Notes: generated by a model from the letters alone, not told the origin. 64,000 nucleotides of DNA from Azorinus chamasolen (GCA_963576725.1 OY755244.1:36530109-36594108); one strand, 5' to 3'. Positions 8,785 through 18,762 are shown, counted from the stretch's first letter. Numbers and translations: made by a program.

Positions 8785-10120
8785 TGAAACTAGAGGTTTT
8801 TGTCACAAAAACGGATGTCTCCCCTCTAATAAAAACAATATGTAAAGGGAAATCACTAAAAATGTTATGGTCTTGATGAATGATACTTCCCCTTATTATG
8901 CGATTTCCACACCACATTTTTCAAGAAGAAAATGATAACAGCTAATAACTCCAAAAATACTGATACCAGATTTATGGCCCTTGTGCATGACACTTACTTT
9001 CATCATGCTCTTTCCAAAAATAAAATGTCATTCCAATAGCATTAGTCGAACAGGAGTTATTGATCGGCCAAAAAATGTAACAAAGGGCAATAACTCCAAA
9101 AGTATTGAAGCCAGAGTTATGGCCCTTGTTCATGACACTTTCTCTCATCATGCTCTTTCCATGTATGAAGTTTCGATGGCAAGAGCCATGTAGGAGTTAT
9201 CGTCCGGACAAGAAAGCATTAAACAAATGTACAAGGGGCAATAACTCTAAATTTATTGAAGCTCGAGTTAAGGATCTTATGCATGACACTTTCTCTTATC
9301 ATGATCTTTCCATGTATGAAGTTTCACTCCAATGGCGTGTGTCACATAGGAGTTATCATCCGGACAAAAAATTGTGATTTTTTTTACAAAGGGCAATAAC
9401 TCAAATATTAGTGAAGCCAGAGTTATGGACCTTGTGCATGACACTTCCTCTAGTTATGATCTTTCCATATATGAAGTTTCAATCCAATGGCATGAGCCAT
9501 ATAGAAGTTATCTTCCGGACAAAAAAGTGTAAATATTTTTACAAAGGGCAATAACTCCTATATTAGTGAAGCCAGAGTTATGGACCTTGTGCATGACACT
9601 TCCTCTCATCATGCTCTTTCCATATATGAAGTTTCAATCCAATGGCATCAGGCATATTGAAGTTATTGTCCGGACAAAAAATTGTGTTATTTTTTACAAA
9701 GGGCAATAACTCCTATATTAGTGAAGCCAGAGTTATGGACCTTGTGCATGACACTTCCTCTCGTCATGATCTTTCCATATATGAAGTTTCAATCCAATGG
9801 CATGAGCCATATAGGAGTTATCGTCCGGACAAAAAAGTATGAATTTTTTTTACAAGGGGCAATAACTCCTATATTAGTGAAGCCAGAGTTATGGACCTTG
9901 TGCATGACACTTTCTCTCATTATGCTCTTTCCATATATGAAGTTTCAATCAACTGGCATCAGGCATATTGAAGTTATCGTCCGGACAAAAAGTGTGACGG
10001 ACAGACGGACAGACGGACAGACGGACGGACAGACGGACAGACGGACAGACGGACAGACAGACAACTCTCACAAAAACAATATGTCTCCCCCATATAAATA
10101 TGGGGGGAGACATAATGATA
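8785..10120 (+). mobile_element. HEL-5, Helentron-like element with seven core repeats
   Basis: The 5' palindrome GTTTTTGTCACAAAAAC is followed by GGATGTCTCCCC. Seven tandem cores of 142-157 bp follow, starting near 8944, 9086, 9238, 9390, 9546, 9700 and 9857, each with the phrase GGGCAATAACTCC, GTGCATGACACTT and TATGAAGTTTCAATC. An (ACGGACAG)n run (9996-10062) and a 3' hairpin ATGTCTCCCCC / GGGGGGAGACAT (10081-10113) end it. Same architecture as HEL-1, -2 and -4. Confidence 0.65.
9996..10062. repeat. ACGG/ACAG microsatellite
   Basis: Alternating GACGGACA and GACA units inside HEL-5. Confidence 0.9.
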
Positions 10121-10166
10121 TACATATATGATTACAGTTTCTGACCAATTAAGCCAAAATCTCCAG

Positions 10167-10255
10167 TGTGCATGTGCCATTATAAAAACAAAAATCTAAA
10201 TAATATTCATGATGTCATTATTTCTTACATGCATATTCATGGAGTAAAGGGTTAA
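10167..10255 (+). mobile_element. TTAA-B right-end fragment
   Basis: GTGCCATTATAAAAAC, ATTCATGATGTCATTATTTC and GGAGTAAAGGGTTAA form the B1 right end. The hairpin half is absent. Confidence 0.6.
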
Positions 10256-10525
10256 AGAGTTCCTCCAAAACGCCTTTAATTACAGTTAAACTGAACTGTT
10301 ATGTAACACCTTTCTGCATTCAAAATTAACTTGGGAGCTGGAACCAAAATTTATTTACAATGCTTGAATGCATCTTTCAATTGCATTTTGCCAATAGTTG
10401 TAGCTCGAGCATTGATTTTCCTCGAAGATCTCCGTAGAAATGAAGACATTACACCGGGCCTGTAACATTGACATTCTAATTAGACATACCGTATTCACCC
10501 TAAATATTTGGACTAACAAACTTAC

Positions 10526-10586
10526 GCAAATAGTGTAGACCCAGATCTCATTCAGGAGCAGCTGGATCAAGATCTACACTATTTGC
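10526..10586. mobile_element. Isolated hairpin core (B/C type)
   Basis: GCAAATAGTGTAGACCCAGA pairs with GATCTACACTATTTGC. The inner part is degraded (TTCAGGAGCAGCTGG). No family ends are visible. Confidence 0.5.
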
Positions 10587-10591
10587 TACGG

Positions 10592-10841
10592 TTAACCCTT
10601 CGCTTGCTGAATTTTAAAATACATTTCTCCTTCTTTACCCATGTCCTGTTGTATAATTACATATATCTTCACTGTGTACAAGTATTTCGCTGTGCAATCA
10701 CTGCTGTTGAGTGCACTGGTTGCACAATCAACTTGTGAATAGTGCATACCCTGATGAGACAGCTCCTGTAGGAGCTGTCTCATCTGGGTCTTCACTATTT
10801 ACAGGTAGGTATATTGACGTGAATAGCAAGCGAAGGGTTAA
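10592..10841 (-). mobile_element. TTAA-C MITE, full length
   Basis: 250 bp, perfect 13-bp ends CCCTTCGCTTGCT / AGCAAGCGAAGGG between TTAA sites. Hairpin at 10,735-10,805, apex GCTCCTGTAGGAGC, arms CCCTGATGAGA and TCTCATCTGGG with the conserved mismatch. Confidence 0.85.
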
Positions 10842-10939
10842 GTTTATCAAAATGATACAGAATTATAGCTTTACGAAACAAGTGAAGAAGGAAATTCAGA
10901 GGGTGTAATTATGGCAAGCCCATTCATAAGTAGACGTAT

Positions 10940-11162
10940 TATCCATTCCCTTATATTGACGCCTTCTGACGCCTCTGTAAAAGTCACATTTTGAAACCAA
11001 TGTGATAAATAGAGCATTTGCTATAATGGAGCAAGTGCTCTATTTATCACGATGGTTTCAAAATTACACAGTTCTGAAATTTTCCTTTTTTGTAATAAAT
11101 GCTCCTTTTCAGTAGATTTATTCAAAGAGGTTGGATCTAAAAATAGCCTTTGAGGGAATGGG
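10940..11162 (+). mobile_element. TTAA-A MITE, right end mutated
   Basis: CCATTCCCTTATATTGACGC to TTTGAGGGAATGGGATA. The apex is altered to GCTATAATGGAGC, so the palindrome is looser than in other copies. Confidence 0.75.
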
Positions 11163-11180
11163 ATATTCATGCAAACAGTA

Positions 11181-11548
11181 TACAGTGCTCCCTCCCTACA
11201 ATGGCCCTCTCAATAACGATTCCCTCCTTACAACAACACATGTCACTGTTTCCGAAACAACAAGGCTCCAGAAACAACTTTTTCCATCGTATTTTCTGTA
11301 TTCCTCCATCAAACCCTATGTTGTGACCACTCTTTAGAATCGTCACTTTGTGACGATTCTAAAGAGTGGTCACAACATAAGGTTTGATTGAGGCATAACA
11401 GCTTTAGTTCTCGAAATACACCTTATCTGGGGATTGGCAAACAAGCTAATTATGTTTGATTTTACCTCCCTTATATAACAACTCCTTCTGAACAACACAT
11501 ACAATCTTCATCTCCCAAAGGGTGTCGTTGTAGAGAGGGAGCACTGTA
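11181..11548. mobile_element. TA-K MITE enclosing an FB-2 type palindrome
   Basis: TA duplications bracket inverted ends CAGTGCTCCCTCCCTACAA / GAGAGGGAGCACTG, a Tc1/mariner-Tigger style terminus. In the middle (11,311-11,389) lies a long palindrome, ACCACTCTTTAGAATCGTCA / TGACGATTCTAAAGAGTGGT, the core otherwise seen in FB-2. 368 bp, no coding frame. Confidence 0.65.
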
Positions 11549-11622
11549 GAACATTATAGACCCAGACAAACCAAAATATTAAACACTGTTAAATTCTATT
11601 ACTGCTGATGCTCTGAAAACTG

Positions 11623-11851
11623 TTAACCCATTCCCGTATAGGCTATTTTTAGATCCAACCTCTTTGAACAAATCTACTGAAAAGGAGCATTTACTACTAA
11701 AAAGGAAAATTTTAGAATTGTGTAGTGTTGAAACCATTGTGTTAAATAGAGCATTTGCTCCTGTGGAGCAAATCCTCTATTTATCACAATGGTTTCACAA
11801 AGTGACTTTTACAGAAGCGTCAAAAGGCGTCTATATGCGGGAATGGGTTAA
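11623..11851 (-). mobile_element. TTAA-A MITE, full length
   Basis: 229 bp between TTAA sites, ends CCCATTCCCGTATAGGC / TATATGCGGGAATGGG. The apex is shortened to GCTCCTGTGGAGC. Confidence 0.8.
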
Positions 11852-11929
11852 ATTATATGGGCCCTAAATATCTCTCTGGTGGCACCATGGTTTCAAAAGC
11901 TGAATAAGTCAATTTTTCAAATTAAATAA

Positions 11930-12105
11930 AGTTGAAAATAGCATAGACCCTGATCAAACTGCTCCTAAAGAATCAGTTATATCTAGGTCAGCACAGTTTG
12001 TCTGGCCAAATATGGTGGGACATGAATGTTCTAGCATTTACAACCAGTGTAGCCCCAGATCAGAAGGCTCCTGGAGCAGGTCTTTGATCAGGGTCTGCAA
12101 ATATT
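11930..12105. mobile_element. Two TTAA-B type hairpin remnants
   Basis: At 11,943-12,000: AGACCCTGATCAAACTGCTCC with a decayed right arm (ATCTAGGTCAGCACAGTTTG). At 12,046-12,105: CCCCAGATCAGAAGGCTCC / GATCAGGGTCTGCAAAT. Family ends are not visible. Confidence 0.5.
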
Positions 12106-12203
12106 GTCATTCAAAATCCTCAAGCAAATTCAAGCTTTTTGTACAGAGTGGCTGCAATAGTATAAATGCTAATAAGTTAAATTCTACTTTGAAAAGTCAG
12201 CAT

Positions 12204-12420
12204 TTAATCTCTTCGTACGCTTGCAGTGAAACTTTGATGACCTACGCAAACAGTTTGGATCCAGATGAGATGGCACATAATGTGGCATCTGATCAGGATC
12301 CAAACTGTTTGACACTTCGACCAAATTTTTGCAAAAGAAATGAGAGGAAATTTATTTTAAGAATTGAAGCAGACGACAATTGTTGCAGACGAAAAAATTA
12401 CTTAGCTTGCAAAGGGTTAA
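12204..12420 (-). mobile_element. TTAA-E MITE, best-bounded copy
   Basis: 217 bp from TTAATCTCTTCGTACGC to TAGCTTGCAAAGGGTTAA. Hairpin 12,246-12,311 (CAAACAGTTTGGATCCAGAT / ATCAGGATCCAAACTGTTTG), then an inverted GCAGACGACAATTGTTGCAG flank. Confidence 0.7.
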
Positions 12421-12717
12421 ACAGTCACGGTAACCTTATCTAAGTGTTTTATCTGTGTGCCTGGCAATATACTGATCTATATATAGTTCATTAGTACTCC
12501 GCCATGTAGGTTATTTCACACCCAGTTCCAAATGCAATAAAGTACCAAGATCTTACAACAATACATAATTTAAACATTTCTCTGAATAATTGATTCCCTT
12601 ATTCCACTGTTAATTCACCAATTTAGCCTGTACCCTTCTGCAACCTGAGCCTTTATTCAGCTCTTAGCACTCTCAGAATGGAACAGCCAATTATTGTGCA
12701 ACTACAGAGTCCACACA

Positions 12718-12870
12718 GTATGAGTGAGTGAGTGAGTGAGTTTGGTTTTACGGCACTGCGACACTGAATAGGTCATATAGCACTGATGAGTGATGAGATG
12801 ACATGATGATGAGGGATGATATCAGGAATATGATTTCGGCACCGACCTGCCTTCCTTTTAGTTCTTGGCA
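12718..12870 (+). mobile_element. Possible SINE-type repeat with GAGT run
   Basis: (GAGT)5 at 12,722-12,741 precedes TTTGGTTTTACGGCACTGCG and TAGGTCATATAGCACTG, a phrase that I recall as repetitive in molluscs. No clear A and B boxes are seen here, so it may be only a 3' portion. Confidence 0.35.
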
Positions 12871-12883
12871 CAGTATGAAGGGC

Positions 12884-13121
12884 TTAACCCTTTCTCTCAT
12901 ATAAATGTGTTTTCATGCATTTGCAAACGGAGTAGACCCTCCTATAGGAACCGTCTGATCAGGGTCTGCTCTATTTGCTAGTGGAATTTGATAAATCTGT
13001 TTCTTTACTTTCTAGAATGGCTACAATGTTCCACCTTCCATATTTTATTATAACTATTTTGTCCATGAATATAGAGTAGGTATTGAAATATGTAATAAAC
13101 ATGGAGCAGGGAAAGGGTTAA
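12884..13121 (+). mobile_element. TTAA-B MITE (subfamily B2)
   Basis: TTAACCCTTTCTCTCATATA to AGCAGGGAAAGGGTTAA. The left hairpin arm has lost ~17 bp (GTAGACCCTCCTATAGG). The flank holds TGGCTACAATGTTCCACC, the B2 marker. Confidence 0.75.
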
Positions 13122-13360
13122 CACCATTTACTCCATGAATATCTATGCAAGAAATAATGATGGCATAAATATTAATTAACTGATATAATGATGGCATAAA
13201 TATTAAATTAACTGACTTGTTATAGTAGCACAATGAACAAAGGAATTTTTATCCTGACAGAACTGGTAGAGTATTATATCATATCAGCAAACAGAGCAGA
13301 CCCTGATCAGACGGCTCCTATAGGAGTTGTCTGATCTGGGTCTACTCTGTTTCCAAACTT
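13118..13360 (-). mobile_element. TTAA-B MITE (B1)
   Basis: It shares its first TTAA with the previous element. A ~28-bp direct duplication (GATATAATGATGGCATAAAT) occurs in the flank. Hairpin 13,280-13,350, apex GCTCCTATAGGAG, ends without a clear right terminus. Confidence 0.65.
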
Positions 13361-13505
13361 TATATAGATTTAGTTTTACAGTTTCTGCAACAGCCACATT
13401 TTATTTACTGTTTTAATTTAATATGTCATGCAATAAATTCATAGTCATAAAAAAATTTAAAATTAATATTCATGAGTTGAAGAGTCATTTTGCCATCTTA
13501 GACTG

Positions 13506-13765
13506 TTAACCCTTTATGCCATGAATATTCATGAAAGAAATAATGACATCTAATAATGAATACTAATCAGATTAATTTTTAAAAATGGAAAATTTACTCA
13601 GGAATGTTTTGCCAAAGCAAAAACTGTAAAATTATTATTGCACAAGCAAACAGAGCAGACCTGATCAGAATCAATGGCTCCTACAGGAGCAGTCTGATCT
13701 GGGTCTACTCTGTTTGCAAAGGCGTAGAAAGACATAATTCATGGAGTAAAACTGTAAAAGGTTAA
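13506..13765 (-). mobile_element. TTAA-B MITE (B1), full length
   Basis: TTAACCCTTTATGCCATGAA to AAAAGGTTAA. The left arm contains a small insertion (AATCA) and the apex is GCTCCTACAGGAGC. Confidence 0.75.
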
Positions 13766-13956
13766 TGGACCCCTTGAGAAGATTTGAAATATTGAACTTG
13801 AATTACAAGACTTGAACTACATGTATACCATACATTCTCAAAATTAAGACTCACACATATTTTCAACCATGCTTGCCTGGTACCCAGCTGTTACTGTGAT
13901 GGTAGAGCCTGGGAACTAATCAAACATTTATAAGAACATTAAATTTTAGTCTGTTT

Positions 13957-14178
13957 TTAAACCCTTTTCTCCATAAATACGCCTTTCAACGCCTCCGTAT
14001 TAACCACTTCTTGAAACTATTGTGATAAATAGAGCATTTATAGAGCAATGCTCTATTTATCACAATGGTTTCAAATTACAAAATTCTAAAAAATTTCCTT
14101 TCTCTAGTAAATGCTCCTTTTGGGTAGATTCATTCAAAGAGGTTGGGTCTAAAAATAGCCTATGGAGGAATGGGTTAA
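13957..14178 (+). mobile_element. TTAA-A MITE with shortened apex
   Basis: TTAAACCCTTTTCTCCATAA to ATGGAGGAATGGGTTAA. The apex region is replaced by ATTTATAGAGCAAT, so the inner ~12 bp of each arm are gone. Confidence 0.75.
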
Positions 14179-14199
14179 CACCAAAACTATATCCTCTGC

Positions 14200-14377
14200 C
14201 TTTAATTAGGCATCAAATATTAATTAGATTAATATTTATAATGGCACATGAACAAAGAACTTTTTGCTTTCACAAAAACTGCAGAATCCGATCTATATCA
14301 TGTCATAAGCAAACAGAGCAGACCCTGATCAGACGGCTCCTACAGTAGTAGTAAAGGATTAAACAAGGAAAGGGTTA
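14200..14377 (-). mobile_element. TTAA-B MITE broken at apex
   Basis: Inverted B1 flank and left arm AGACCCTGATCAGACGGCTC run to CCTACAG at 14,345, then jump to an unrelated GTAGTAAAGG and the end GGAAAGGGTTA. The right arm is missing from the apex outward. Confidence 0.65.
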
Positions 14378-14379
14378 TA

Positions 14380-14569
14380 TACAGTAAAACCTCTCTATGA
14401 CGGACACTAAATTGTGTTGATTAGTTGGTATTTAAAGCAGGTGGTTGCTTAAAGCAAGGTGAAAGTAAAACAGAATGCTCCTATAGGAGTGTTCTGTTTT
14501 ACTTTCACCTTGCTTTAAGCAGCCACCTGCCTTTAATTTTTCTGGCCGTTATAGAGAGGTTTTACTGTA
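14380..14569. mobile_element. TA-G MITE, full length (Tigger-like)
   Basis: TA flanks enclose ends CAGTAAAACCTCTCTATGAC / GTTATAGAGAGGTTTTACTG. The centre is a ~90-bp palindrome (GCAGGTGG.TGCTTAAAGCAAGGTGAAAG) with apex GCTCCTATAGGAG. TA duplication and CAGT...ACTG ends fit pogo/Tigger elements. 190 bp, non-coding. Confidence 0.8.
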
Positions 14570-14818
14570 GCTTCAATATAACAAATGGATTCTGATGAAA
14601 TGCTGAAATAAGCTCCAGCTGCAGTTTGGATCCACTACGGTTGTCATACATTGATTCATAATACACAGAGATATACCATGTCAAGAACATTAGTTGGCCA
14701 CAGAAACTATAGCCTTTGGTCAATCAATAGGTCTTTTCTTCTCTAATGATCTGTCCAGGGAAACATAAATTTTCATGTCAAACCTTTTTCAAGATATAGG
14801 CTACAAGAAGCAATTCCA

Positions 14819-14959
14819 TTAACCCTTTCATCACTGAACTTTCAAATGGACTTTTCCAAATTTTAGACCAGTCAGGCTTACCATGAATACTCGGAGAATT
14901 TTGTAAAGAAAAAGTATTACATGACACACAGTACTGACTCTATATCTGATGAAAGGGTT
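14819..14959 (-). mobile_element. TTAA-D related MITE, no hairpin
   Basis: TTAACCCTTTCATCACTGAA and CTGATGAAAGGGTTG form an inverted pair. The interior (CAAATGGACTTTTCCAAA) is the reverse of the TTAA-D flank. Confidence 0.5.
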
Positions 14960-15021
14960 GCATATTGTTTCATGTATCAAAAACTTTTTTTCTGTGACAA
15001 ACATATCTTGCTGCAACTCAT

Positions 15022-15205
15022 TGATCCCTTTCCCTGTTCTGTATTTAGGCTAATTTTCAGTACCTACTAAATATTCATTAACAAAATAGTTATAAAGAAA
15101 TATGGAAGGTGGAACAACTTGTAGACAGTTTAGAAAGTAAAGAAACAGATCTGTCAACTTCTATTAGCAAACAGAGACTAGACCCTGATCAGACGGCTCC
15201 TCTAG
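15022..15205 (-). mobile_element. TTAA-B MITE (B2) broken at apex
   Basis: CCCTTTCCCTGTTCTG, inverted B2 flank, then the left arm AGACCCTGATCAGACGGCTC to CCTCTAG. The sequence then turns into a short GAATAACCTCTA duplication; the right arm is absent. Confidence 0.65.
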
Positions 15206-15267
15206 AATAACCTCTAGAATAACCTCTAAATAATTATACACAAGTGCCAAAGAATTACAGTTTCAAC

Positions 15268-15432
15268 GTAGATAGGCAGAGTTACAGATAAACTACTAAA
15301 ATCGTTATTTTCCCCTCAAACCCTATACTGTGACCATGCACTCTTTAGAATCGTCTCAGTATGGTGTTTGGTGGAGAAATAAAGGAGCTGTTCTTGAAAA
15401 TGTTTAAATTTTAACCCATCTTATCCGGACCT
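15268..15432 (-). mobile_element. FB-2 element, one arm mostly deleted
   Basis: Begins GATAGGCAGAGTTACAGATA, contains CAAACCCTATACTGTGACC and ACTCTTTAGAATCGTCTC, then jumps to GTGTTTGGTGGAGAAATAAA and ends ATCCGGACCTCTGCA. Confidence 0.6.
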
Positions 15433-15685
15433 CTGCATAAGTCCCATTATCAACCATCCCTTGGATACTCCGGTTAATGTTCTTGAAATGTAATAGTAGA
15501 AAAATGGCTTTGCGAATTCAAGCAGATAACAAAGTTTTCAAACGAACGTACGTTTACTTAATTTAGGATGAAGATTTAATGCCAAACTTCCTCATGGGAA
15601 TATTCTACTTTAGCAGTCTGGATCATGATATCATCTCATTGCGTGCTACAAGTAAATCAATGATTATTTTTGCAAACAATTTGGA

Positions 15686-15810
15686 TTAACCCTTTCCCTC
15701 ATATAAACGCTTTTTCGTACATTTGCGAACATAGAAAACCTAGGCCAGGCGGCTCCTATAAAATGTCAGCTAATAAATATTCATGATGTCTTTATTTCTT
15801 ACATGAAACA
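15686..15810 (+). mobile_element. TTAA-B MITE broken at apex
   Basis: TTAACCCTTTCCCTCATATA through the left arm to GGCTCCTATA (15,751-15,760), then directly AAATGTCAGCTAATAAATAT of the distal flank. The deletion starts at the apex and removes the whole right arm. Confidence 0.7.
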
Positions 15811-15891
15811 AGTAAAGCGGTATGAGGAGATACCGAGACTGATTTTGACGTGGGGAAAAAAATGGAAAGAAATCTGTATCAAAATCAATAC

Positions 15892-15966
15892 CGAGGGCTT
15901 GGTGCAAAACTATTCTAACTCCTTCACAAAGAGAAGGAGTTAGAATAGTTTTGCACCAAGCCCTCG
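15892..15966. mobile_element. FB-1 fold-back element
   Basis: 75-bp palindrome CGAGGGCTTGGTGCAAAACT / AGTTTTGCACCAAGCCCTCG; loop TTCACAAAGAGAA. Flanks ATAC and AATT give no duplication. Confidence 0.75.
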
Positions 15967-16029
15967 AATTACTTTCTCTCAAATATATATATATATAGAC
16001 GACCTATGGCATCTTTGCAGAAAGGGAAT

Positions 16030-16250
16030 TAATTAAGACCCAGATCAGACAGCTTCTAGGCCTGTAGGAGCATCTTATCAGGGTCTGCCTGCTTGCTTAT
16101 GGAGTAAATTATCTATAGATCTGAATTTGAAACTTCTGCATAGCCAAACATTTCAAGTTCATGAATTTTTCCCGTTTAATATCTATAAGAATTTAACAGC
16201 ATCGTAAATATCATTTCTACTGTTCACGTTTAGGCCCCCTAAAGGAATAA
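16030..16250 (+). mobile_element. TTAA-B MITE, decayed
   Basis: AGACCCAGATCAGACAGCTT / GGAGCATCTTATCAGGGTCT hairpin with an apex insertion (CTAGGCCTG), then an eroded B1 flank. Confidence 0.55.
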
Positions 16251-16339
16251 TTAAAACTGGTCAACAACAGCACGTGGGCACGAGAATATATGGCTCTATA
16301 ATACATGGCTAATCGGGACTACAACAGCACATTTCATAC

Positions 16340-16542
16340 AAGAATAATTGTTATAATAGCACAATTGGACAAAGGAATGTTTTGCCATGATAGAAACTGT
16401 AGAATCCTGTAACTCCATAAGCAAACAGAGCTGACCCTGATCAGACAAAGCCACCTGATCTGGGTCTACTTTGTTTGCAAATGTGTGAAAAAGTGTTCAT
16501 AATAAAGAACCGAAATTGAATACTGATGGAGGAAAGGGTTAA
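16340..16542 (-). mobile_element. TTAA-B MITE (B1)
   Basis: Inverted B1 flank, hairpin AGCTGACCCTGATCAGACAA / CTGATCTGGGTCTACT with a partly deleted apex, end GGAGGAAAGGGTTAA. Its TTAA is shared with TTAA-D. Confidence 0.65.
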
Positions 16543-16751
16543 CCCTTACAGTGCGGGACACGTGTCACTAATGTCCTTTGCAAACAGTGTAGACCCAGAT
16601 GAGAGGGCTCCTAGAGGAGCCCTCTCATCAGGGTCTGCACTGTTTGTCATATTACACTTTTCTTTAGAAAAATCCCTAATTATTCACCATAAACTTGACC
16701 TGTTTGAATTTTGGAATAGTCCATTTGAAAATGCAGCATTGTAAGGATTAA
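16539..16751 (+). mobile_element. TTAA-D MITE, full length
   Basis: 213 bp, inverted ends CCTTACAGTGC / GCATTGTAAGG between TTAA sites. Hairpin 16,580-16,648 (GCAAACAGTGTAGACCCAGA / TCAGGGTCTGCACTGTTTG), apex GCTCCTAGAGGAGC, with the CCCAGAT/CCCTGAT mismatch. The flank has TTGACCTGTTTGAATTTTGG. Confidence 0.8.
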
Positions 16752-17026
16752 GGCTGAGGTATTTTTCTGCTTACAGTGCATATTGAATTTCTCTGCAAAT
16801 AAAACTGAAAGAGTCTACTACATCCATCTGCTATATATCACCATCCTGTCTCTTCTTAATATTTCCATGACAAAACGCTTAACACCAGTTGAAGCTTTCA
16901 ATCAATCACTAGCAGTCTGTTGTCATAGCAACCATTTGCAAAACAGATAAATCTTCTTCTGAAAATGGTCAAACTTTAAAGACATTACAAATTCACATTT
17001 AATGTGAATATCATTGAAAATCACAG

Positions 17027-17240
17027 TTAACCCTTTCCTCCACAAATACGCCTTTCTACGCCTCTGTAAAATCACCTACTGAAACCATTGTGATAAATAG
17101 AGCATTTTGCTCCTATAGGAGCAAATGCTCTATTTATCACAATGGTTTCAAACTACAAATTTCGAAAATTTTCCTTTTCTCTAGTTAATGCTCCTTTTTG
17201 GTAGATTTATTCAAAGAGGTTGGGACTAAAAATAGCCTAA
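17027..17240 (+). mobile_element. TTAA-A MITE, right end lost
   Basis: TTAACCCTTTCCTCCACAAA start and a near-perfect palindrome 17,080-17,153 (apex GCTCCTATAGGAGC; one extra T in the left arm). It stops at AAAATAGCCTAATAA without the terminal repeat. Confidence 0.75.
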
Positions 17241-17262
17241 TAATTGGCTAGTGGATACTGCA

Positions 17263-17336
17263 TGACAAACAGTTGAGACCCTGATCAGAGGGTTCATCTC
17301 AAAGTTCATTGATCTGGGTCTACACTGTTTGTAAAT
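17263..17336. mobile_element. Isolated B/D-type hairpin
   Basis: ACAAACAGTTGAGACCCTGA / TGATCTGGGTCTACACTGTTTG with a degraded apex. Confidence 0.5.
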
Positions 17337-17349
17337 GAAAGTCCACTTG

Positions 17350-17597
17350 TTTTATCCATTTCCCCATTCTATATTTATTCCACATTTCCCTGCTCTATAT
17401 ATATTCCAAATTTCAATACCTACTGAATGTTCATGGACAAAATAGTTATGAAATATGAAAGGCGGAACATTGTACACAATTTAGAAACAAACGAAACCGA
17501 ACTATCAAATTCAATCAGCAAACAGTGCAGACATCTTCTCTGTGTCTTCTCGGATTGCAAAGCCTTGGAAAGGTGTTTATATGAAGGAACGGGTTAA
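17350..17597 (-). mobile_element. TTAA-B MITE (B2), hairpin eroded
   Basis: Two CCATTTCCC-like starts, inverted B2 flank (AGGCGGAACATTGTACAC), reduced hairpin, end ATATGAAGGAACGGGTTAA. Confidence 0.6.
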
Positions 17598-17815
17598 GCA
17601 TTCAAGGGGAGTAAAAAATCACCAAGGAAAAATTTACCAGACAGTATTCTTTTGTGGGCAAAATTGCACGGAGAGTAATTACATCCAAATCGGATGTGTT
17701 GTACCAATTTGACAGAACAATTTTCAGTTTATTAGTCTGACAAAATTTCTGCTCTAAGCTGTTTCGCCACTAACTTTAAAACCTTCTAATGATTGTAATT
17801 CAATTCAAATCAGTG

Positions 17816-18374
17816 TTAACCCTTTACCTGATAAAAAAAAAATCACACCTTTACAAACAGAGTACACTCAGATCAGATAGCTTCTGTAGAAGCTGTCTGA
17901 TCAGGGTATGCTCTGTTTGCTTATGAAATAATATCAGATCTGAATACAGTTTTCTATCAATACCAAATAAACCTGTGTACATATTCCTTTATAAACAAGA
18001 GTGTTCAGAGGAACACACGTGTCACCTGCTCGCAACTGACACAAAAACTGTTAATATGCTGGAGTGCGAATATCAGAATAAAGGGGAATAACTCAAAAGT
18101 TATTGCATGCAGAGTGATGGACCTTTAATACATCAATGGTCCTCAATAAGAGGAAGACACATGTGAAATTTGAAAGCTCTATAATGATTAGTTTAGAAAT
18201 TACAGCCAAAAAACGAAAGTGTGACGGACAGACAGACACTGACAGACGACGGAAAAGTGATCCCTAAGTGACACACCTAAGTGACACAAAAATCAGCTCA
18301 TAAATATTCATGATGTCATAAATATTCATGATGTCATTATTTTTTACATGAATATTCAAAAGTTTAAGGTTTAA
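17816..18374 (+). mobile_element. TTAA-B MITE (B1) split by HEL-6
   Basis: TTAACCCTTTACCTGAT, hairpin 17,855-17,922 (apex GCTTCTGTAGAAGC), then the B1 flank is interrupted at CCTTTATAAA (17,994) and resumes at AATCAGCTCATAAATATTCA (18,291). The CATAAATATTCATGATGT phrase is duplicated after the insertion. Confidence 0.7.
17995..18290 (+). mobile_element. HEL-6, small Helentron-like element inside a MITE
   Basis: 5' end ACAAGAGTGTTCAGAGGAAC (palindromic) and subterminal CGTGTCACCTG; one core unit with GGGGAATAACTCAAAAG; a GACGGACAGACAGAC run at 18,221-18,250; 3' repeats CTAAGTGACAC. It carries the same end logic as the larger HEL elements, with a single core. Confidence 0.5.
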
Positions 18375-18407
18375 TCACTCAAGTCTGTAAATTCTACAAG
18401 GAAAAGT

Positions 18408-18663
18408 TTAACCCATTCCCTCAGGTTATTTTTAGATCCAACCACTTAATTGAAATAAATCTACTGAAAAGGAGCATTTACAACAGAAAAGGATTTTTTG
18501 AAATTTCGTAGTTCTGAAACCATTCTGATAAATAGATCACTAAATGCTCCCAAGGAACAAATCGAGGGCTTGGTGCAAAACTATTCTAACTCCTTTGTGA
18601 AGGAGTTAGAATAGTTTTGCTCCAAGCCCTCGAAATGCTCTATTTATTTATCACAATGGTTTC
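18408..18663 (-). mobile_element. TTAA-A MITE with FB-1 inserted in one hairpin arm
   Basis: TTAACCCATTCCCTCAGG start. The arm AACAAAT|GCTCTATTT is split by FB-1. The right terminal repeat is missing. Confidence 0.7.
18563..18632. mobile_element. FB-1 fold-back with AAAT target duplication
   Basis: 70-bp palindrome CGAGGGCTTGG...CCAAGCCCTCG flanked by AAAT at 18,559-18,562 and 18,633-18,636, inserted inside a TTAA-A hairpin arm. Confidence 0.8.
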
Positions 18664-18762
18664 TACTCTAATTGCTTATGCCTTAACATAGACCTGATTC
18701 AACATTTTCTGCCGCGATAAAAATTCCATTGTTCAATGGATATTATGAAAATTCAATAAAAT

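Noticed and set aside
9682..10131. 149-codon frame with internal repeats
   Set aside because: It follows the HEL-5 core repeats and the microsatellite.
12012..12443. 143-codon frame
   Set aside because: It translates a TTAA-B remnant and the TTAA-E element; no protein character.
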